The notes under the pieces: generated by a model
Seen by the model: only the letters and a program-made list of their open reading frames with translations
Databases searched by the model: none
Told to the model about the DNA's origin: nothing
Shown here: piece after piece, positions 36,329 to 44,530 of the stretch
Numbering within the stretch: the stretch's first letter is position 1
How the letters are laid out: each line of letters opens with the position of its first letter
Position numbers and translations under genes: made by a program
Source of the DNA: Paenibacillus sp. An7
GTDB taxonomy: Bacteria; Bacillota; Bacilli; Paenibacillales; Paenibacillaceae
Length of the DNA stretch: 64,000 nt
Assembly: GCF_009870785.1 (NCBI RefSeq)
Contig: NZ_WTWX01000002.1
Span: 209,484 to 273,483 of the forward strand
Direction of reading: 5' to 3'

Positions 36329-37243
36329 ATGACGATTGATCTAACGGGATTTGTCCAACCAGCGAAAAAAAACAAGTTGCATGTCTGCTCTGTACGAATT
36401 CTACAAGGCGGAAAGCCTGCTGGGGTCTGGGATTTAACAAAAGATGAACGCCGTTTGCAGCATTCGGTCAGTAAATCTTTTACCTGTATGGCGGCGGGTC
36501 TTGCACTAGAAGAAGGAAAACTGTCACTCCAAACAAAACTCAGTGAATTCTTCTCTTACTCTACGACTCATAACTCTATGTACCCCAATATCCCTTCCCC
36601 TGGAGAAATTACATTATATGAACTGCTGACGATGTCAACAGGACATGATAACCCTCCATTATGGGCTAATGAGCGCAATACCCTCCTAGAAAAAGACTGG
36701 GCAAAGCACTATCTCTCTTTACCTTTGGACCGTGCACCGGGAGAACAATTTACATACAGCAGCGGAGATACTTTTATGATATCTGCTCTTGTGCAAGCCG
36801 CAGTGGGTGAAACGGTTCGGGATTATTTGGTTCCCCGGCTATTTACTCCACTCGGGATATATGACGCGAAGTGGGACAGTTCACCGCTTGGCGTTACACT
36901 TGGTTGTACTGGACTTAGAATCAGCAATGAAGAATTGGCACGGTTCGGTCAGCTGTTATTGAACAAGGGAATATGGAATGGTGAACAATTAATCCCTGAG
37001 TCTTGGATCAACTATGCTACAAGGAAACATATAAATACTCCTGCTGAAGGAGACTGGGGAGTCGGATACGGCTGTCAGTTCTGGATGTGTACTCACGGGG
37101 CATACCGTGCAGATGGGGCATTCGGTCAGCTGCTTGTCATCATACCTGATAAAGAAGCCGTGATTGCAATCAATAGCGAGGAAAATAATATTCAAGGTAT
37201 TATGGATGTCATGTGGTCTGAATTGTATCCACAATTAGGATGA
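36329..37243 (+). CDS. Serine hydrolase, beta-lactamase/PBP4* family
   Basis: This 304-residue penicillin-binding-like hydrolase shows the catalytic tetrad motif HSVSKSFT (SxxK, near residue 50) and the second motif FTYSSGDTF (YSS in place of YxN, near 148). No signal peptide or membrane anchor is present, so it should act inside the cell. Related proteins are esterases or peptidases, and resistance to beta-lactams is not implied. The ribosome binding site is GGAAAGGAAGG. It stands alone between ohr and mntH. Confidence 0.8.
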   Translation: MTIDLTGFVQPAKKNKLHVCSVRILQGGKPAGVWDLTKDERRLQHSVSKSFTCMAAGLALEEGKLSLQTKLSEFFSYSTTHNSMYPNIPSPGEITLYELLTMSTGHDNPPLWANERNTLLEKDWAKHYLSLPLDRAPGEQFTYSSGDTFMISALVQAAVGETVRDYLVPRLFTPLGIYDAKWDSSPLGVTLGCTGLRISNEELARFGQLLLNKGIWNGEQLIPESWINYATRKHINTPAEGDWGVGYGCQFWMCTHGAYRADGAFGQLLVIIPDKEAVIAINSEENNIQGIMDVMWSELYPQLG

Positions 37244-37538
37244 AATTTACCTGAATACCATTCTTCGCTTTAATCATGACGAATATAGGTCAAAACTCTT
37301 CTATTTATCTATGTACCGTTACAAATTTATCGTTTTAATGAGTTATGAAATTGATTTTAGTTTATATGTATAAATGAACACATCCCGCGTTTTTTATTTA
37401 TTTCACTCACGCACAAATGTTGCACTAGACAAATAAATTTGTGGTAGTACAATATATTTTGTAAACACAAGACATATTTTCTGAAAAAACAGACTTTCAT
37501 TCACAATTTTCATTTTCCATAGAAACAGGTGACATCTT

Positions 37539-38879
37539 ATGAGTTTTTCTAAAAAACAAAAACAAAATTCAATGTATTCTTTATCGGGAGGAGAATCTCA
37601 AGGTGGAGGTTATACAGGTTCTCTTACGGTGCCGGCAGACGCATCCTGGTTTCGTAAGCTGCTCGCTTTTACCGGTCCCGGCTTCCTTGTTGCGGTTGGT
37701 TATATGGACCCAGGGAACTGGGCAACAGATATCGCCGGTGGATCTCAGTTCGGGTATCGCCTGCTGTTTGTCATCGTCCTGTCTAATCTCATGGCCGTTG
37801 TACTTCAGACGCTCTCAGGCAAGCTAGGACTTGTTACAGGTAAAGACCTTGCCGAGGCATGCCGTGAACGTTTCAACCCCGCCGTTGTTGCTGTACTCTG
37901 GGTTCTCGCAGAACTAGCCATTGCCGCTACAGATCTCGCAGAAGTCATAGGTTCAGCCATTGCACTAAATTTGTTGTTTGGTATCCCCATTCTGTATGGG
38001 GTTATGATTACAGCAGTCGATGTTCTTCTAATTCTGCTCCTTCAAAATAGAGGAGTTCGGACTTTAGAAAGTATCGTCATCGTCTTAATGGGTACCATTG
38101 CGATTTGTTTTGGAATTGATTTGTTTATGGCGCATCCCAGCCGTTTCGGTATCATGCAAGGTCTCGTTCCCGATACCGAAGTACTGCGTAATCCTGAAAT
38201 GCTCTATATAGCCATTGGTATTCTTGGCGCAACCGTTATGCCGCACAATCTATATCTCCATTCTTCTATCGTGAAGTCACGCAAGATTGAAAATACGGTC
38301 AAAGCCAAAAAAGAAGCGATCCAATATACGACGATTGACTCAACGATCGCCCTAACAATTGCCATGTTTATCAATGGCGCAATCCTCGTGGTCTCTGCAG
38401 CAGCGTTTCACCAAGCAGGCATGTTTGATGTAGCAGATATAACAGATGCGTACCATCTGCTTACCCCGCTTCTTGGAACGACGGCGGCCAGTATTTTATT
38501 CGGAATTGCACTGCTCGCTTCAGGACAAAACTCAACACTTACCGGTACACTGTCCGGTCAGATTGTAATGGAAGGTTTCCTAAATATCAGATTGCCTGCA
38601 TGGCTAAGACGACTTGCGACCCGGCTGATTGCCATTATCCCTGCTGTCATTGTTACGGCGATTGCAGGTGAGAAAGGTACCACCGATCTGCTGATTCTGA
38701 GTCAAGTCATTTTATCGTTGCAACTTCCCTTTGCTGTCATTCCGCTTGTCATGTTTACAAGCAGTAAAAAAATGATGGGCGAATTCGTCAACAAAAAATG
38801 GCTGAGCATCTTATCTTGGACCATTGCAGGAATCATTGTCATCTTAAATATATGTCTGCTCGCATTAACCCTTTTCTAA
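37539..38879 (+). CDS. mntH: NRAMP-family divalent metal transporter, MntH-like
   Basis: This 446-residue, 11-helix proton-coupled importer takes up Mn2+ and other divalent metals. The metal-binding helix 1 motif DPGNWATDIAGG and helix 6 motif VMPHNLYLHS are both intact. A polar 40-residue N-terminus precedes helix 1. The ATG follows AGGTGA. The 295-base upstream region contains the imperfect palindrome TTGCACTAGACAA near 37419-37431, a possible metalloregulator (MntR-type) site, but the match is weak. It is monocistronic and convergent with the nucleoside transporter. Confidence 0.9.
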   Translation: MSFSKKQKQNSMYSLSGGESQGGGYTGSLTVPADASWFRKLLAFTGPGFLVAVGYMDPGNWATDIAGGSQFGYRLLFVIVLSNLMAVVLQTLSGKLGLVTGKDLAEACRERFNPAVVAVLWVLAELAIAATDLAEVIGSAIALNLLFGIPILYGVMITAVDVLLILLLQNRGVRTLESIVIVLMGTIAICFGIDLFMAHPSRFGIMQGLVPDTEVLRNPEMLYIAIGILGATVMPHNLYLHSSIVKSRKIENTVKAKKEAIQYTTIDSTIALTIAMFINGAILVVSAAAFHQAGMFDVADITDAYHLLTPLLGTTAASILFGIALLASGQNSTLTGTLSGQIVMEGFLNIRLPAWLRRLATRLIAIIPAVIVTAIAGEKGTTDLLILSQVILSLQLPFAVIPLVMFTSSKKMMGEFVNKKWLSILSWTIAGIIVILNICLLALTLF

Positions 38880-38930
38880 TATAAATGAAGTCTGCAACTT
38901 AGTTACGAAGTTACGAACTAACCCCCATAA

Positions 38931-38978
38931 AAAAGACCCCGAATGAGTCGACTCTTTCTAAGTCTACCCTTCGGGGCT
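38931..38978. terminator. Intrinsic terminator between mntH and the nucleoside transporter
   Basis: GACCCCGAA pairs with TTCGGGG plus an inner AGTC/GACT helix. On the minus strand it is followed by TCTTTTTT, ending the transporter gene. It may also stop mntH. Confidence 0.75.
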
Positions 38979-39034
38979 CAGTTCAACAAAATTCCACGAC
39001 TTTCTTTTTTCAGAAGAAAGAACAATCCAGCGAA

Positions 39035-40222
39035 TTATAAAAACAATCCAACGACTGTAGCGGATAGAATGGAAGCCATTGTTGCCACAAGTAACATTTT
39101 CAATCCAAAGGCACCCACTTCTTTCCCCTTTGCACCATCAATAGCTTGTACAGCACCGCCTACAATACCAATAGAACCAATCGAAGCAAAGGAAATGAGG
39201 AACGTTGAAAGAATAGATACTGTTTTTTCTGAAAGATCTGCCATCAATGGTTGGAACTGCATAATCGCAGCGAATTCATTAGCAATTAACTTTGTCCCCA
39301 TTACGGAACCAGCCGTAATCATCTCATTACCCGGAATACCCATTAGGTAAGCGATTGGTGCAAAAACATATCCAACCATAGTCGTTAAATCCATTCCAAA
39401 TATACTATCAAAGATTCCATTGACAAGTGCAAGTATCCCTAAGTAAGCGATCAACATGACACTTACAATTAGAGCTACCTTTCCACCGTCCATAGCTCCG
39501 CTTCCAATAGCTTCGAAGACATTTTTTGTATGAATCATTTCATTTATATCAATTTCTTCTTCCTCTTTTGAAACCTTCACAGGTGCTACTATAGAAGCTA
39601 CAATCAACGCACTGAATACATTTAATACGACTGCAATCAAAACAAACTTTGATGGAAGCATGGTCATATAAGAAGCAATAAGAGCGGCTGAAACACTCGC
39701 CATTGCAGAAGTAGAAATGATAAACAAGCGATTTTTATTTAAACTTTTTATATGAGCTTTAATCGCAAGAATTGCATCTGCTTGTCCAAAAAATATAGAG
39801 TTAATCGCATTAAAACTCTCGATTTGAGGCAATCCTGTCACCTTTGATAATAATCCGCCAACAAATTTAATAATATACGGAAGGATTTTTAAATGCGTTA
39901 ATAATGATAGGAACGCTGAAGTGAAGACGAGGATAAGCAAGACACTAACAAAGAAAGGCGATTGTCCCTCTGGGATCCAGCCACCCACAACGAAGTCAAC
40001 ACCTTCCATCCCATACTCTAATAATTTATTGAAACCCGTTGAAATGGTATCGACTACCTTCAGACCCATCGTTGTTTTGAGAAGTAGCCAAGTGAGAATA
40101 AATTGAATCCCCAGCATAATAATAATAGCTCTAAAGTTGATGTTTCTTTTGTCGTTAGAAAGCAAGTAAGAAACACCTAATAATAGAACAATTGCAACGA
40201 TACCAAGTAAAACCCCAAACAA
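39035..40222 (-). CDS. nupC: Concentrative nucleoside transporter, NupC family
   Basis: This 395-residue polytopic importer is of the CNT family. Visible motifs are the nucleoside-binding G-Q-S-P segment in WIPEGQSPFFV, SIFFGQADAILAIK near 145, and EFAAIMQF near 310 with the helix-loop region G-N-E-M-I. It takes up nucleosides with H+ or Na+. The start is TTG, 6 bases after AGAGGG. It lies divergent from a YeiL-like CRP/FNR regulator. In E. coli, yeiL sits near a nucleoside transporter and a ribonucleoside hydrolase, so this arrangement appears conserved. Its composition is AT-rich. Confidence 0.88.
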   Translation of the reverse strand: MFGVLLGIVAIVLLLGVSYLLSNDKRNINFRAIIIMLGIQFILTWLLLKTTMGLKVVDTISTGFNKLLEYGMEGVDFVVGGWIPEGQSPFFVSVLLILVFTSAFLSLLTHLKILPYIIKFVGGLLSKVTGLPQIESFNAINSIFFGQADAILAIKAHIKSLNKNRLFIISTSAMASVSAALIASYMTMLPSKFVLIAVVLNVFSALIVASIVAPVKVSKEEEEIDINEMIHTKNVFEAIGSGAMDGGKVALIVSVMLIAYLGILALVNGIFDSIFGMDLTTMVGYVFAPIAYLMGIPGNEMITAGSVMGTKLIANEFAAIMQFQPLMADLSEKTVSILSTFLISFASIGSIGIVGGAVQAIDGAKGKEVGAFGLKMLLVATMASILSATVVGLFL

Positions 40223-40295
40223 AACTATCCCTCTTTCTGTTAAATTTCATGGGAGAAGTCTAAGAAAAAACCTGCCATTTCTTCTCGCCGTATGT

Positions 40296-40337
40296 ATACT
40301 ACTTACTTTCCCTATTGAACTCAAGGACATATGTCCT
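40296..40337 (-). promoter_or_regulatory. nupC promoter with a 14-bp palindrome at -41.5
   Basis: TTGAGT (40319-40324) and TAGTAT (40296-40301) are 17 bases apart, giving a start near 40289. The perfect palindrome AGGACATATGTCCT (40324-40337) is centred at -41.5, exactly the class II position used by CRP/FNR activators. The divergent gene encodes such a regulator, which is the obvious candidate. Confidence 0.6.
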
Positions 40338-40439
40338 ACACATAAAAATTTCTATTATATTATTGTCTCGCAGTTTTTAACTTTGAAGTTCAGGGCAGAA
40401 TAATAAACAACACAAAATAAAATTAGAGGAAGAAGAAAG

Positions 40440-41138
40440 ATGCGTATAACTGATAATCAACCATTAATTTATTCATATCTGCAAAAAATTAACCTGCATG
40501 AATTCTTTTCTATAGAAGATCTAAACAAGATACAATTATGCAGTTTTGCAAAAGGAGAAAATATGATCTCCGCAGGCGAGCCTCTGAAGGAGATGTTTTT
40601 TCTAGTAGAGGGGAAAGTGAAAGTATACACAATAACTGCCGAAGACAAAAGATTAATCATACGATTTCAAAAAAATCCTGCAATGCTGGGGGATATCGAA
40701 TTTGCGAATGAAGAGGCAGCCATGAATTCAGTGGAGGCCAGCACAGAATGTATCGCTTTACGTATTTCGTACAAAAATCTGAAAGATATAATCGGAGATA
40801 ATCCAAGCTTTCTGCTACTATTACTCAAGTCTATTGCACAAAAGTTTAGGACAAAGACCAATTTCACTACATTCCTTGTTCTTTATCCTGTAGAAGTGAG
40901 GTTTGCCAGCTATTTATTATCTATTTCTACGGATAGCAAAGGGAATTTATTTCGAGAGGAAATGAAGAATTCAAGCCTAATTGAAATAGCGGATACTATT
41001 GGTACAAGTTACAGACATTTAAACCGAGTGATTCAGAAATTATGTGATCAACAAATTATTGAAAGAATTGATGGTACCATACATATCAAAAACATTAATA
41101 AACTTCGTAATTTAGCAAAAGACAATATTTATGAATAA
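40440..41138 (+). CDS. YeiL-like CRP/FNR-family transcription regulator
   Basis: This 232-residue protein has an N-terminal cyclic-nucleotide-binding-like jelly roll (about 20-125) and a C-terminal winged helix (about 155-225) with IEIADTIGTSYRHLNRVIQKL as recognition region. Only two cysteines, 33 and 85 or so, are visible, not the four-Cys cluster of FNR, so iron-sulfur sensing is doubtful. YeiL of E. coli is the nearest remembered relative by order and layout. The AGAGGAAGAAG ribosome binding site is good. The ligand is unknown. It most likely controls the divergent nucleoside transporter. Confidence 0.8.
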   Translation: MRITDNQPLIYSYLQKINLHEFFSIEDLNKIQLCSFAKGENMISAGEPLKEMFFLVEGKVKVYTITAEDKRLIIRFQKNPAMLGDIEFANEEAAMNSVEASTECIALRISYKNLKDIIGDNPSFLLLLLKSIAQKFRTKTNFTTFLVLYPVEVRFASYLLSISTDSKGNLFREEMKNSSLIEIADTIGTSYRHLNRVIQKLCDQQIIERIDGTIHIKNINKLRNLAKDNIYE

Positions 41139-41281
41139 GCGGTAGTAAGATGAAAACCTCGTAAATGAAATTTTTTGATAGGTGAAACCCCGAGATAGGA
41201 TTCGCCTTTTTACAATGTCTACTATTCGGGGTCCGTTCTGCTAGGTAAATTATTTTTCTGATCCTTTTTCCCAATTCAGCG

Positions 41282-41953
41282 TTATAGGAGCAGTCCTATT
41301 AATTCATCTAAACCGGATATCGTACAATCCGGCACATCATCTGCGCCTTTAGAGGGTTGATATCTTCCATACCCTTGTAAAATACGGATGGTTTTCATCC
41401 CGAGTAATTTAGCAGGAACAATATCATTGTCAATCCGATCCCCAATCATAATTGCTTCCGAAGGAGCACATCCTGCTTTTTGCAAAGCATATTCATACAG
41501 TCTAACGTCCGGTTTAGCTAGTCCTTGCTCTGCAGAACAAGCGATAACATCAACATAAGAACTAAAACCATATTGATGAAGCCGTTCAGCCGTACCGGGA
41601 CTCTGGTTCGCAATAATCCCAATCCGGTAATGTTCTCCAAGCTGAGCAAGTATTTTTTTAGCTTCTGGGTAAGGAGTCTCCAGTTCTTTACGGAATTTCA
41701 GCCTAGGCCGAATATATGCCCGGTCCTCTTCCTTCTCAATCAACTGGGAGATCGCATACTGCATGGGAGAGTCAATAAAATTAGAGTAGCTTTCAATAAA
41801 CTTCTCCCTCACATCCTGAATCGTAATGGAATAACCTCGATCTGCAGCACGCTCAACAAACTGATTCATAATATGCTCCACCGGTATCCATTCATCGACA
41901 AGTGTGTCCCCTACATCAAAAAAAAGCCACTTTACGTCAGACCACATTCCCAT
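41282..41953 (-). CDS. HAD-superfamily hydrolase
   Basis: This ~223-residue HAD phosphatase has motif I FFDVGDTLVDEW (nucleophile and acid Asp), motif II with IANQSPGT, the conserved Lys in GLAKPDVRLYEYAL, and motif IV MIGDRIDNDIVPA. A helical cap follows motif I. The substrate is unknown; related enzymes remove phosphate from small sugar phosphates or nucleotides. The start codon is uncertain: a TTG at 41965 sits against the AAAGG site, and ATG codons at 41953 and 41947 are alternatives. It is monocistronic. Confidence 0.82.
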   Translation of the reverse strand: MGMWSDVKWLFFDVGDTLVDEWIPVEHIMNQFVERAADRGYSITIQDVREKFIESYSNFIDSPMQYAISQLIEKEEDRAYIRPRLKFRKELETPYPEAKKILAQLGEHYRIGIIANQSPGTAERLHQYGFSSYVDVIACSAEQGLAKPDVRLYEYALQKAGCAPSEAIMIGDRIDNDIVPAKLLGMKTIRILQGYGRYQPSKGADDVPDCTISGLDELIGLLL

Positions 41954-41999
41954 CTCTTGTCTCAACCTTTCAAGTTACAATGATCTTCCATATAAAAAA

Positions 42000-42020
42000 G
42001 ACCCATGATGATCATGAGTC
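42000..42020 (-). terminator. Intrinsic terminator after the riboswitch-controlled gene
   Basis: GAC-C-CATGAT/ATCATG-A-GTC hairpin followed by TCTTTTTTATA on the minus strand, 137 bases beyond the stop at 42157. The stretch between holds no gene. Confidence 0.7.
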
Positions 42021-42156
42021 TCACACTACGTGTATCTTATTTGACCATTATAGCAATGCAAGATTTGTTCCGCAATCATAGCAAGGATACCTGCCCTGCT
42101 ACATCAATAGATGTAAAACAAATTCTATTATTTATCATTTCAGGGCGAAAAACATT

Positions 42157-42570
42157 CTAATTAACAGCAGCTCGTTCTTCGTTCAACAAGAACCCGACTT
42201 CACCCTTGATGGTGAAAACGATATGATTCGCCCCCATCCCCCGGTATACACCGCGAGGATGATTCTGTTGAGTGATGATCGTTATTGGTTTTTGTGTCCA
42301 TGGTCTGCATATTTGCAGAAAGCGACAGGTTAAATTCATGCTGTTCTCAAACAAGAATACCCGTCCTACTGTGGCATCGGGCAATGCCCATTTATGAGCA
42401 AACGCAGTATCCATACGGATAACATGCTGCACTCCAAGCTTTCTAACCTTTTTTTCTTCCTGTTCGCTATTCGTGAGAACCGCAAAGGACAACTTTTTGT
42501 ACATAAGTAATCGAATAAAATTTCGAGCTGCTTCATTAGGTGCAGTAACCAGAATGATTTCATTATTCAT
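42157..42570 (-). CDS. Small Rossmann-like protein controlled by c-di-AMP riboswitches
   Basis: This 137-residue protein begins NEIILVTAPNEAARNFI, a beta-loop-helix reminiscent of the TrkA/RCK_N nucleotide-binding half, then shows SFAVLTNSEQEEKKVRKLG, VQHVIRMDTAF and PITIITQQN, all alternating strand/helix. The canonical GxGxxG loop is absent (TAPNEAAR), so NAD binding is uncertain. It has no membrane helices and no RCK_C domain. ATG at 42570 follows TAGGGAGG. Two ydaO-type riboswitches and two terminators precede it. Known targets of this riboswitch class are potassium transporters, osmolyte uptake and cell-wall hydrolases, so a potassium or osmotic-stress role is plausible. The function is unknown. 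Confidence 0.65.
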   Translation of the reverse strand: MNNEIILVTAPNEAARNFIRLLMYKKLSFAVLTNSEQEEKKVRKLGVQHVIRMDTAFAHKWALPDATVGRVFLFENSMNLTCRFLQICRPWTQKPITIITQQNHPRGVYRGMGANHIVFTIKGEVGFLLNEERAAVN

Positions 42571-42603
42571 TGTGTAAGCCTCCCTATGATTGAAAAGACA
42601 ACA

Positions 42604-42645
42604 AAAAAAGAACACCATTTACATCATGAAGGCATGCCGGCGCTC
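42604..42645 (-). terminator. Expression-platform terminator of the proximal c-di-AMP riboswitch
   Basis: On the minus strand GAGCGCC pairs with GGTGTTC around an internally paired loop (CAT/ATG) and is followed by seven T residues, 34 bases before the ATG at 42570. Confidence 0.7.
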
Positions 42646-42729
42646 TCCCACCCAAATAGGAAGATAAGGAATCACGAAAATTCCCGATTATCCTCTCAGG
42701 TGCTCACGGTTCTGCTGCCTCTCCCAATA

Positions 42730-42910
42730 TACGCTTACGAGGTTAGCTGCCGGATTCGGACAAGAGAGAGTTGCCCTATTCCCGGCCTGACGACCCGGAA
42801 ATTCACCCCTTGGAATAAACAATCTTCCGAATGTTCATTCCCGTTTGGTTCCCCCGTTTTTGTCAAAGATCCACCCAAAAATAAATAGATGAATCTAAAA
42901 ATTCAGCGTA
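42730..42910 (-). ncRNA. c-di-AMP riboswitch (ydaO-yuaA class), proximal copy
   Basis: The transcript carries the class hallmarks in order: GGGGGAACC, GGGGTGAAT, CCGAATCCGGCAGCTAACC and CTCGTAAGCG, with a closing P1 helix TACGCT/AGCGTA (42905-42910 and 42730-42735). It lies just after the terminator of the distal copy and about 160 bases before the start at 42570. Ligand binding normally favours termination, so high c-di-AMP would shut the gene off. Confidence 0.9.
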
Positions 42911-42920
42911 GAAAACAATA

Positions 42921-42950
42921 AAAAACCACAGAGGGTTAGCGCCCCTGCGG
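42921..42950 (-). terminator. Expression-platform terminator of the distal c-di-AMP riboswitch
   Basis: CCGCAGGGG and CCCTCTGTGG form a strong stem with one bulge followed by TTTTTTATTG on the minus strand, between the two aptamers. Confidence 0.85.
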
Positions 42951-42995
42951 TCGATAAACGATCACAAGATTCATCATTCCTCTCTCAAGTTATTA

Positions 42996-43192
42996 GCTTA
43001 CGAGGTTAGCTGTCGGATTCGGACGATGAGAGTCGCCCTTCCTTATACACCCGAATGAAACTGTCATTCGACGAATAAAGATTCACCCCAGCAAAGTTCC
43101 TAGAACCAGCTTTTGCACCGATCCAAGCAGCCCTGCTATCATTGGTTCCCCCGTTTTTCGTTTGAATAGATCAAGACGAAAATTCAGCAAGC
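42996..43192 (-). ncRNA. c-di-AMP riboswitch (ydaO-yuaA class), distal copy
   Basis: The same ordered hallmarks are present: GGGGGAACCAA near 43140-43150, GGGGTGAATC near 43083-43090, and CCGAATCCGACAGCTAACC with CTCGTAAGC at the 3' end. The conserved core agrees with the B. subtilis ydaO motif as remembered. It is transcribed first and has its own terminator downstream. Confidence 0.9.
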
Positions 43193-43502
43193 ATAGTAAT
43201 GAGAATTTCTATTGTTTTATAAAATGTAACTCGTCTTTCTTTGTACTCAAGATTTACGATATGAATCATACACCCGAAGCAGAGCGGTGTAAAGGTATTC
43301 TAGAGCTCAATTCAGTCAATATTAAATCATATCCCTCTGAATTCGATCAAAAAACAAAACAATAAGGCTCTCATATCCTCTAATCTCTATGTAGCTCAGC
43401 ATTACACACATTTTGTTTAAATCTTAAGAAGACAAGGCAATGCTTTGTCTTACATTCGTTAACTCCCTTTATTAATTGTTTAAAATTTAATTGTAGAAAA
43501 TA
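43193..43502. other. Intergenic region between the riboswitch leader and gpx, 310 bases
   Basis: Must contain the promoter that feeds the tandem riboswitches on the minus strand; TTGACT near 43315 is a possible -35 but lacks a good -10. No gene is seen; a 67-codon plus-strand frame overlaps the riboswitch and has no ribosome binding site. Confidence 0.4.
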
Positions 43503-43532
43503 TTGTAAACAGCTTATCTAATCTCTTATAAT
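43503..43532 (+). promoter_or_regulatory. Predicted gpx promoter
   Basis: TTGTAA (43503-43508) and a perfect TATAAT (43527-43532) are 18 bases apart, about 30 bases before the gpx start codon. Confidence 0.55.
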
Positions 43533-43564
43533 AAGAAGAAAAAGATGAGGCGGTGGGTTAATCA

Positions 43565-44056
43565 ATGTCCATTTATGATTACCATGTTAATACCCTAAAA
43601 GGACAAGAACTTCATATGTCAGCTTATAAAGATAAAGTGATGCTCATTGTGAATACCGCCAGCAAATGCGGATTATCACCGCAGTTCAAAGGGCTGCAAG
43701 AACTTTATGATAAATTTAATCAACAGTCTTTCGAAATACTCGGTTTTCCAAGTAATCAATTCGCGAATCAAGAACCAGGGACAAGTGATGATATCGCTGA
43801 ATTTTGCCAGATGAATTACGGCGTCAGTTTCCCTATGTTTGAGAAAGTAAATGTAAACGGAGAAGATGCTCATCCCCTCTTCAAATATCTAACGACCAAG
43901 GCACCTGGCATTCTAGGATCGAAAGCAATCAAATGGAACTTCACTAAATTTCTTGTGGATCAAGAAGGCCACATTGTAAAAAGATACAGTCCACAGACGA
44001 CCCCGGACAAAATTGAAGCTGATATCGCAAAGCTCTTATCACGCCAAGGGATATAA
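43565..44056 (+). CDS. Glutathione peroxidase-family thiol peroxidase
   Basis: This 163-residue peroxidase has the catalytic Cys (not selenocysteine) at C35 in NTASKCGLSPQ, the conserved Gln in FPSNQF, a second Cys at C81 (resolving cysteine) in IAEFCQMNYG, and the Trp/Asn of KWNFTKFL. In Firmicutes such enzymes usually take electrons from thioredoxin. It reduces H2O2 and organic peroxides in the cytoplasm. The ATG follows GAGGCGGTG. It is monocistronic with its own promoter and a very strong terminator. Confidence 0.92.
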   Translation: MSIYDYHVNTLKGQELHMSAYKDKVMLIVNTASKCGLSPQFKGLQELYDKFNQQSFEILGFPSNQFANQEPGTSDDIAEFCQMNYGVSFPMFEKVNVNGEDAHPLFKYLTTKAPGILGSKAIKWNFTKFLVDQEGHIVKRYSPQTTPDKIEADIAKLLSRQGI

Positions 44057-44062
44057 GCAAAA

Positions 44063-44100
44063 AAAAGAGACCTTGAAGTTATAACTTCAAGGTCTCTTTT
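44063..44100. terminator. Strong palindromic terminator after gpx
   Basis: The 38 bases 44063-44100 form a perfect palindrome built on GAGACCTTGAAGTT and its complement, with A-run and T-run ends. It lies directly before the 3' end of a tRNA-Leu gene on the other strand and can serve both. Confidence 0.92.
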
Positions 44101-44106
44101 GTCTGA

Positions 44107-44189
44107 TGCGGTCGAGAGGACTCGAACCTCCACGGGTATACACCCACTACCCCCTCAAGATAGCGTGTCTGCCATTCCACCACGACCGC
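44107..44189 (-). tRNA. tRNA-Leu (GAG)
   Basis: A class II tRNA of 83 bases with a seven-base acceptor stem (GCGGTCG), a long variable arm and anticodon loop TTGAGGG, giving anticodon GAG. CCA is not encoded. Differs from the copy at 52952-53034 by one base, making a U-G pair at position 30-40 of the anticodon stem. Confidence 0.95.
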
Positions 44190-44530
44190 GCATCTTGTTC
44201 AGCAACGTTTTCGTGCCAACAAAATATATTATACACATAAACCTATATCATGTAAAGACAAAAACCAAAAAAATTTTTAATTTTCTTTTTTTACATAACA
44301 AAAACATAAAACAAGGAATTAAACACTCCCTTTACGTTAAATTTACGTTAATTTACATAACATATAATAATAAAAAAGATGTTTTTATTGACTTTATTGG
44401 TTTTTATATGTCAAAATAGGTATCAAATACAACGGAATTCTCAAAAACATAACGCATATATAACATAATAATCAATCTCTCCTTTTTATCAAATTCCATC
44501 ATCACCATAATCCACAGGGAGGCGAACGGA
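44190..44530. other. AT-rich region upstream of ureF with a GlnR-like box
   Basis: 341 bases without a gene. CGTTA-N7-TAACA at 44346-44362 matches the GlnR/TnrA consensus TGTNA-N7-TNACA except at the first base, and TATAAT follows at 44363-44368. The AT-rich background makes a chance match possible. Confidence 0.35.

Noticed and set aside
37419-37431. MntR box upstream of mntH
   Set aside because: TTGCACTAGACAA is only partly symmetric and departs from the known consensus; kept as a remark in the mntH entry only.
43162-43365. 67-codon plus-strand frame near the riboswitch
   Set aside because: Overlaps the distal aptamer on the opposite strand and has no start signal.
44099-44419. 106-codon frame across tRNA-Leu
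   Set aside because: It runs through the tRNA gene and terminator and has no ribosome binding site.
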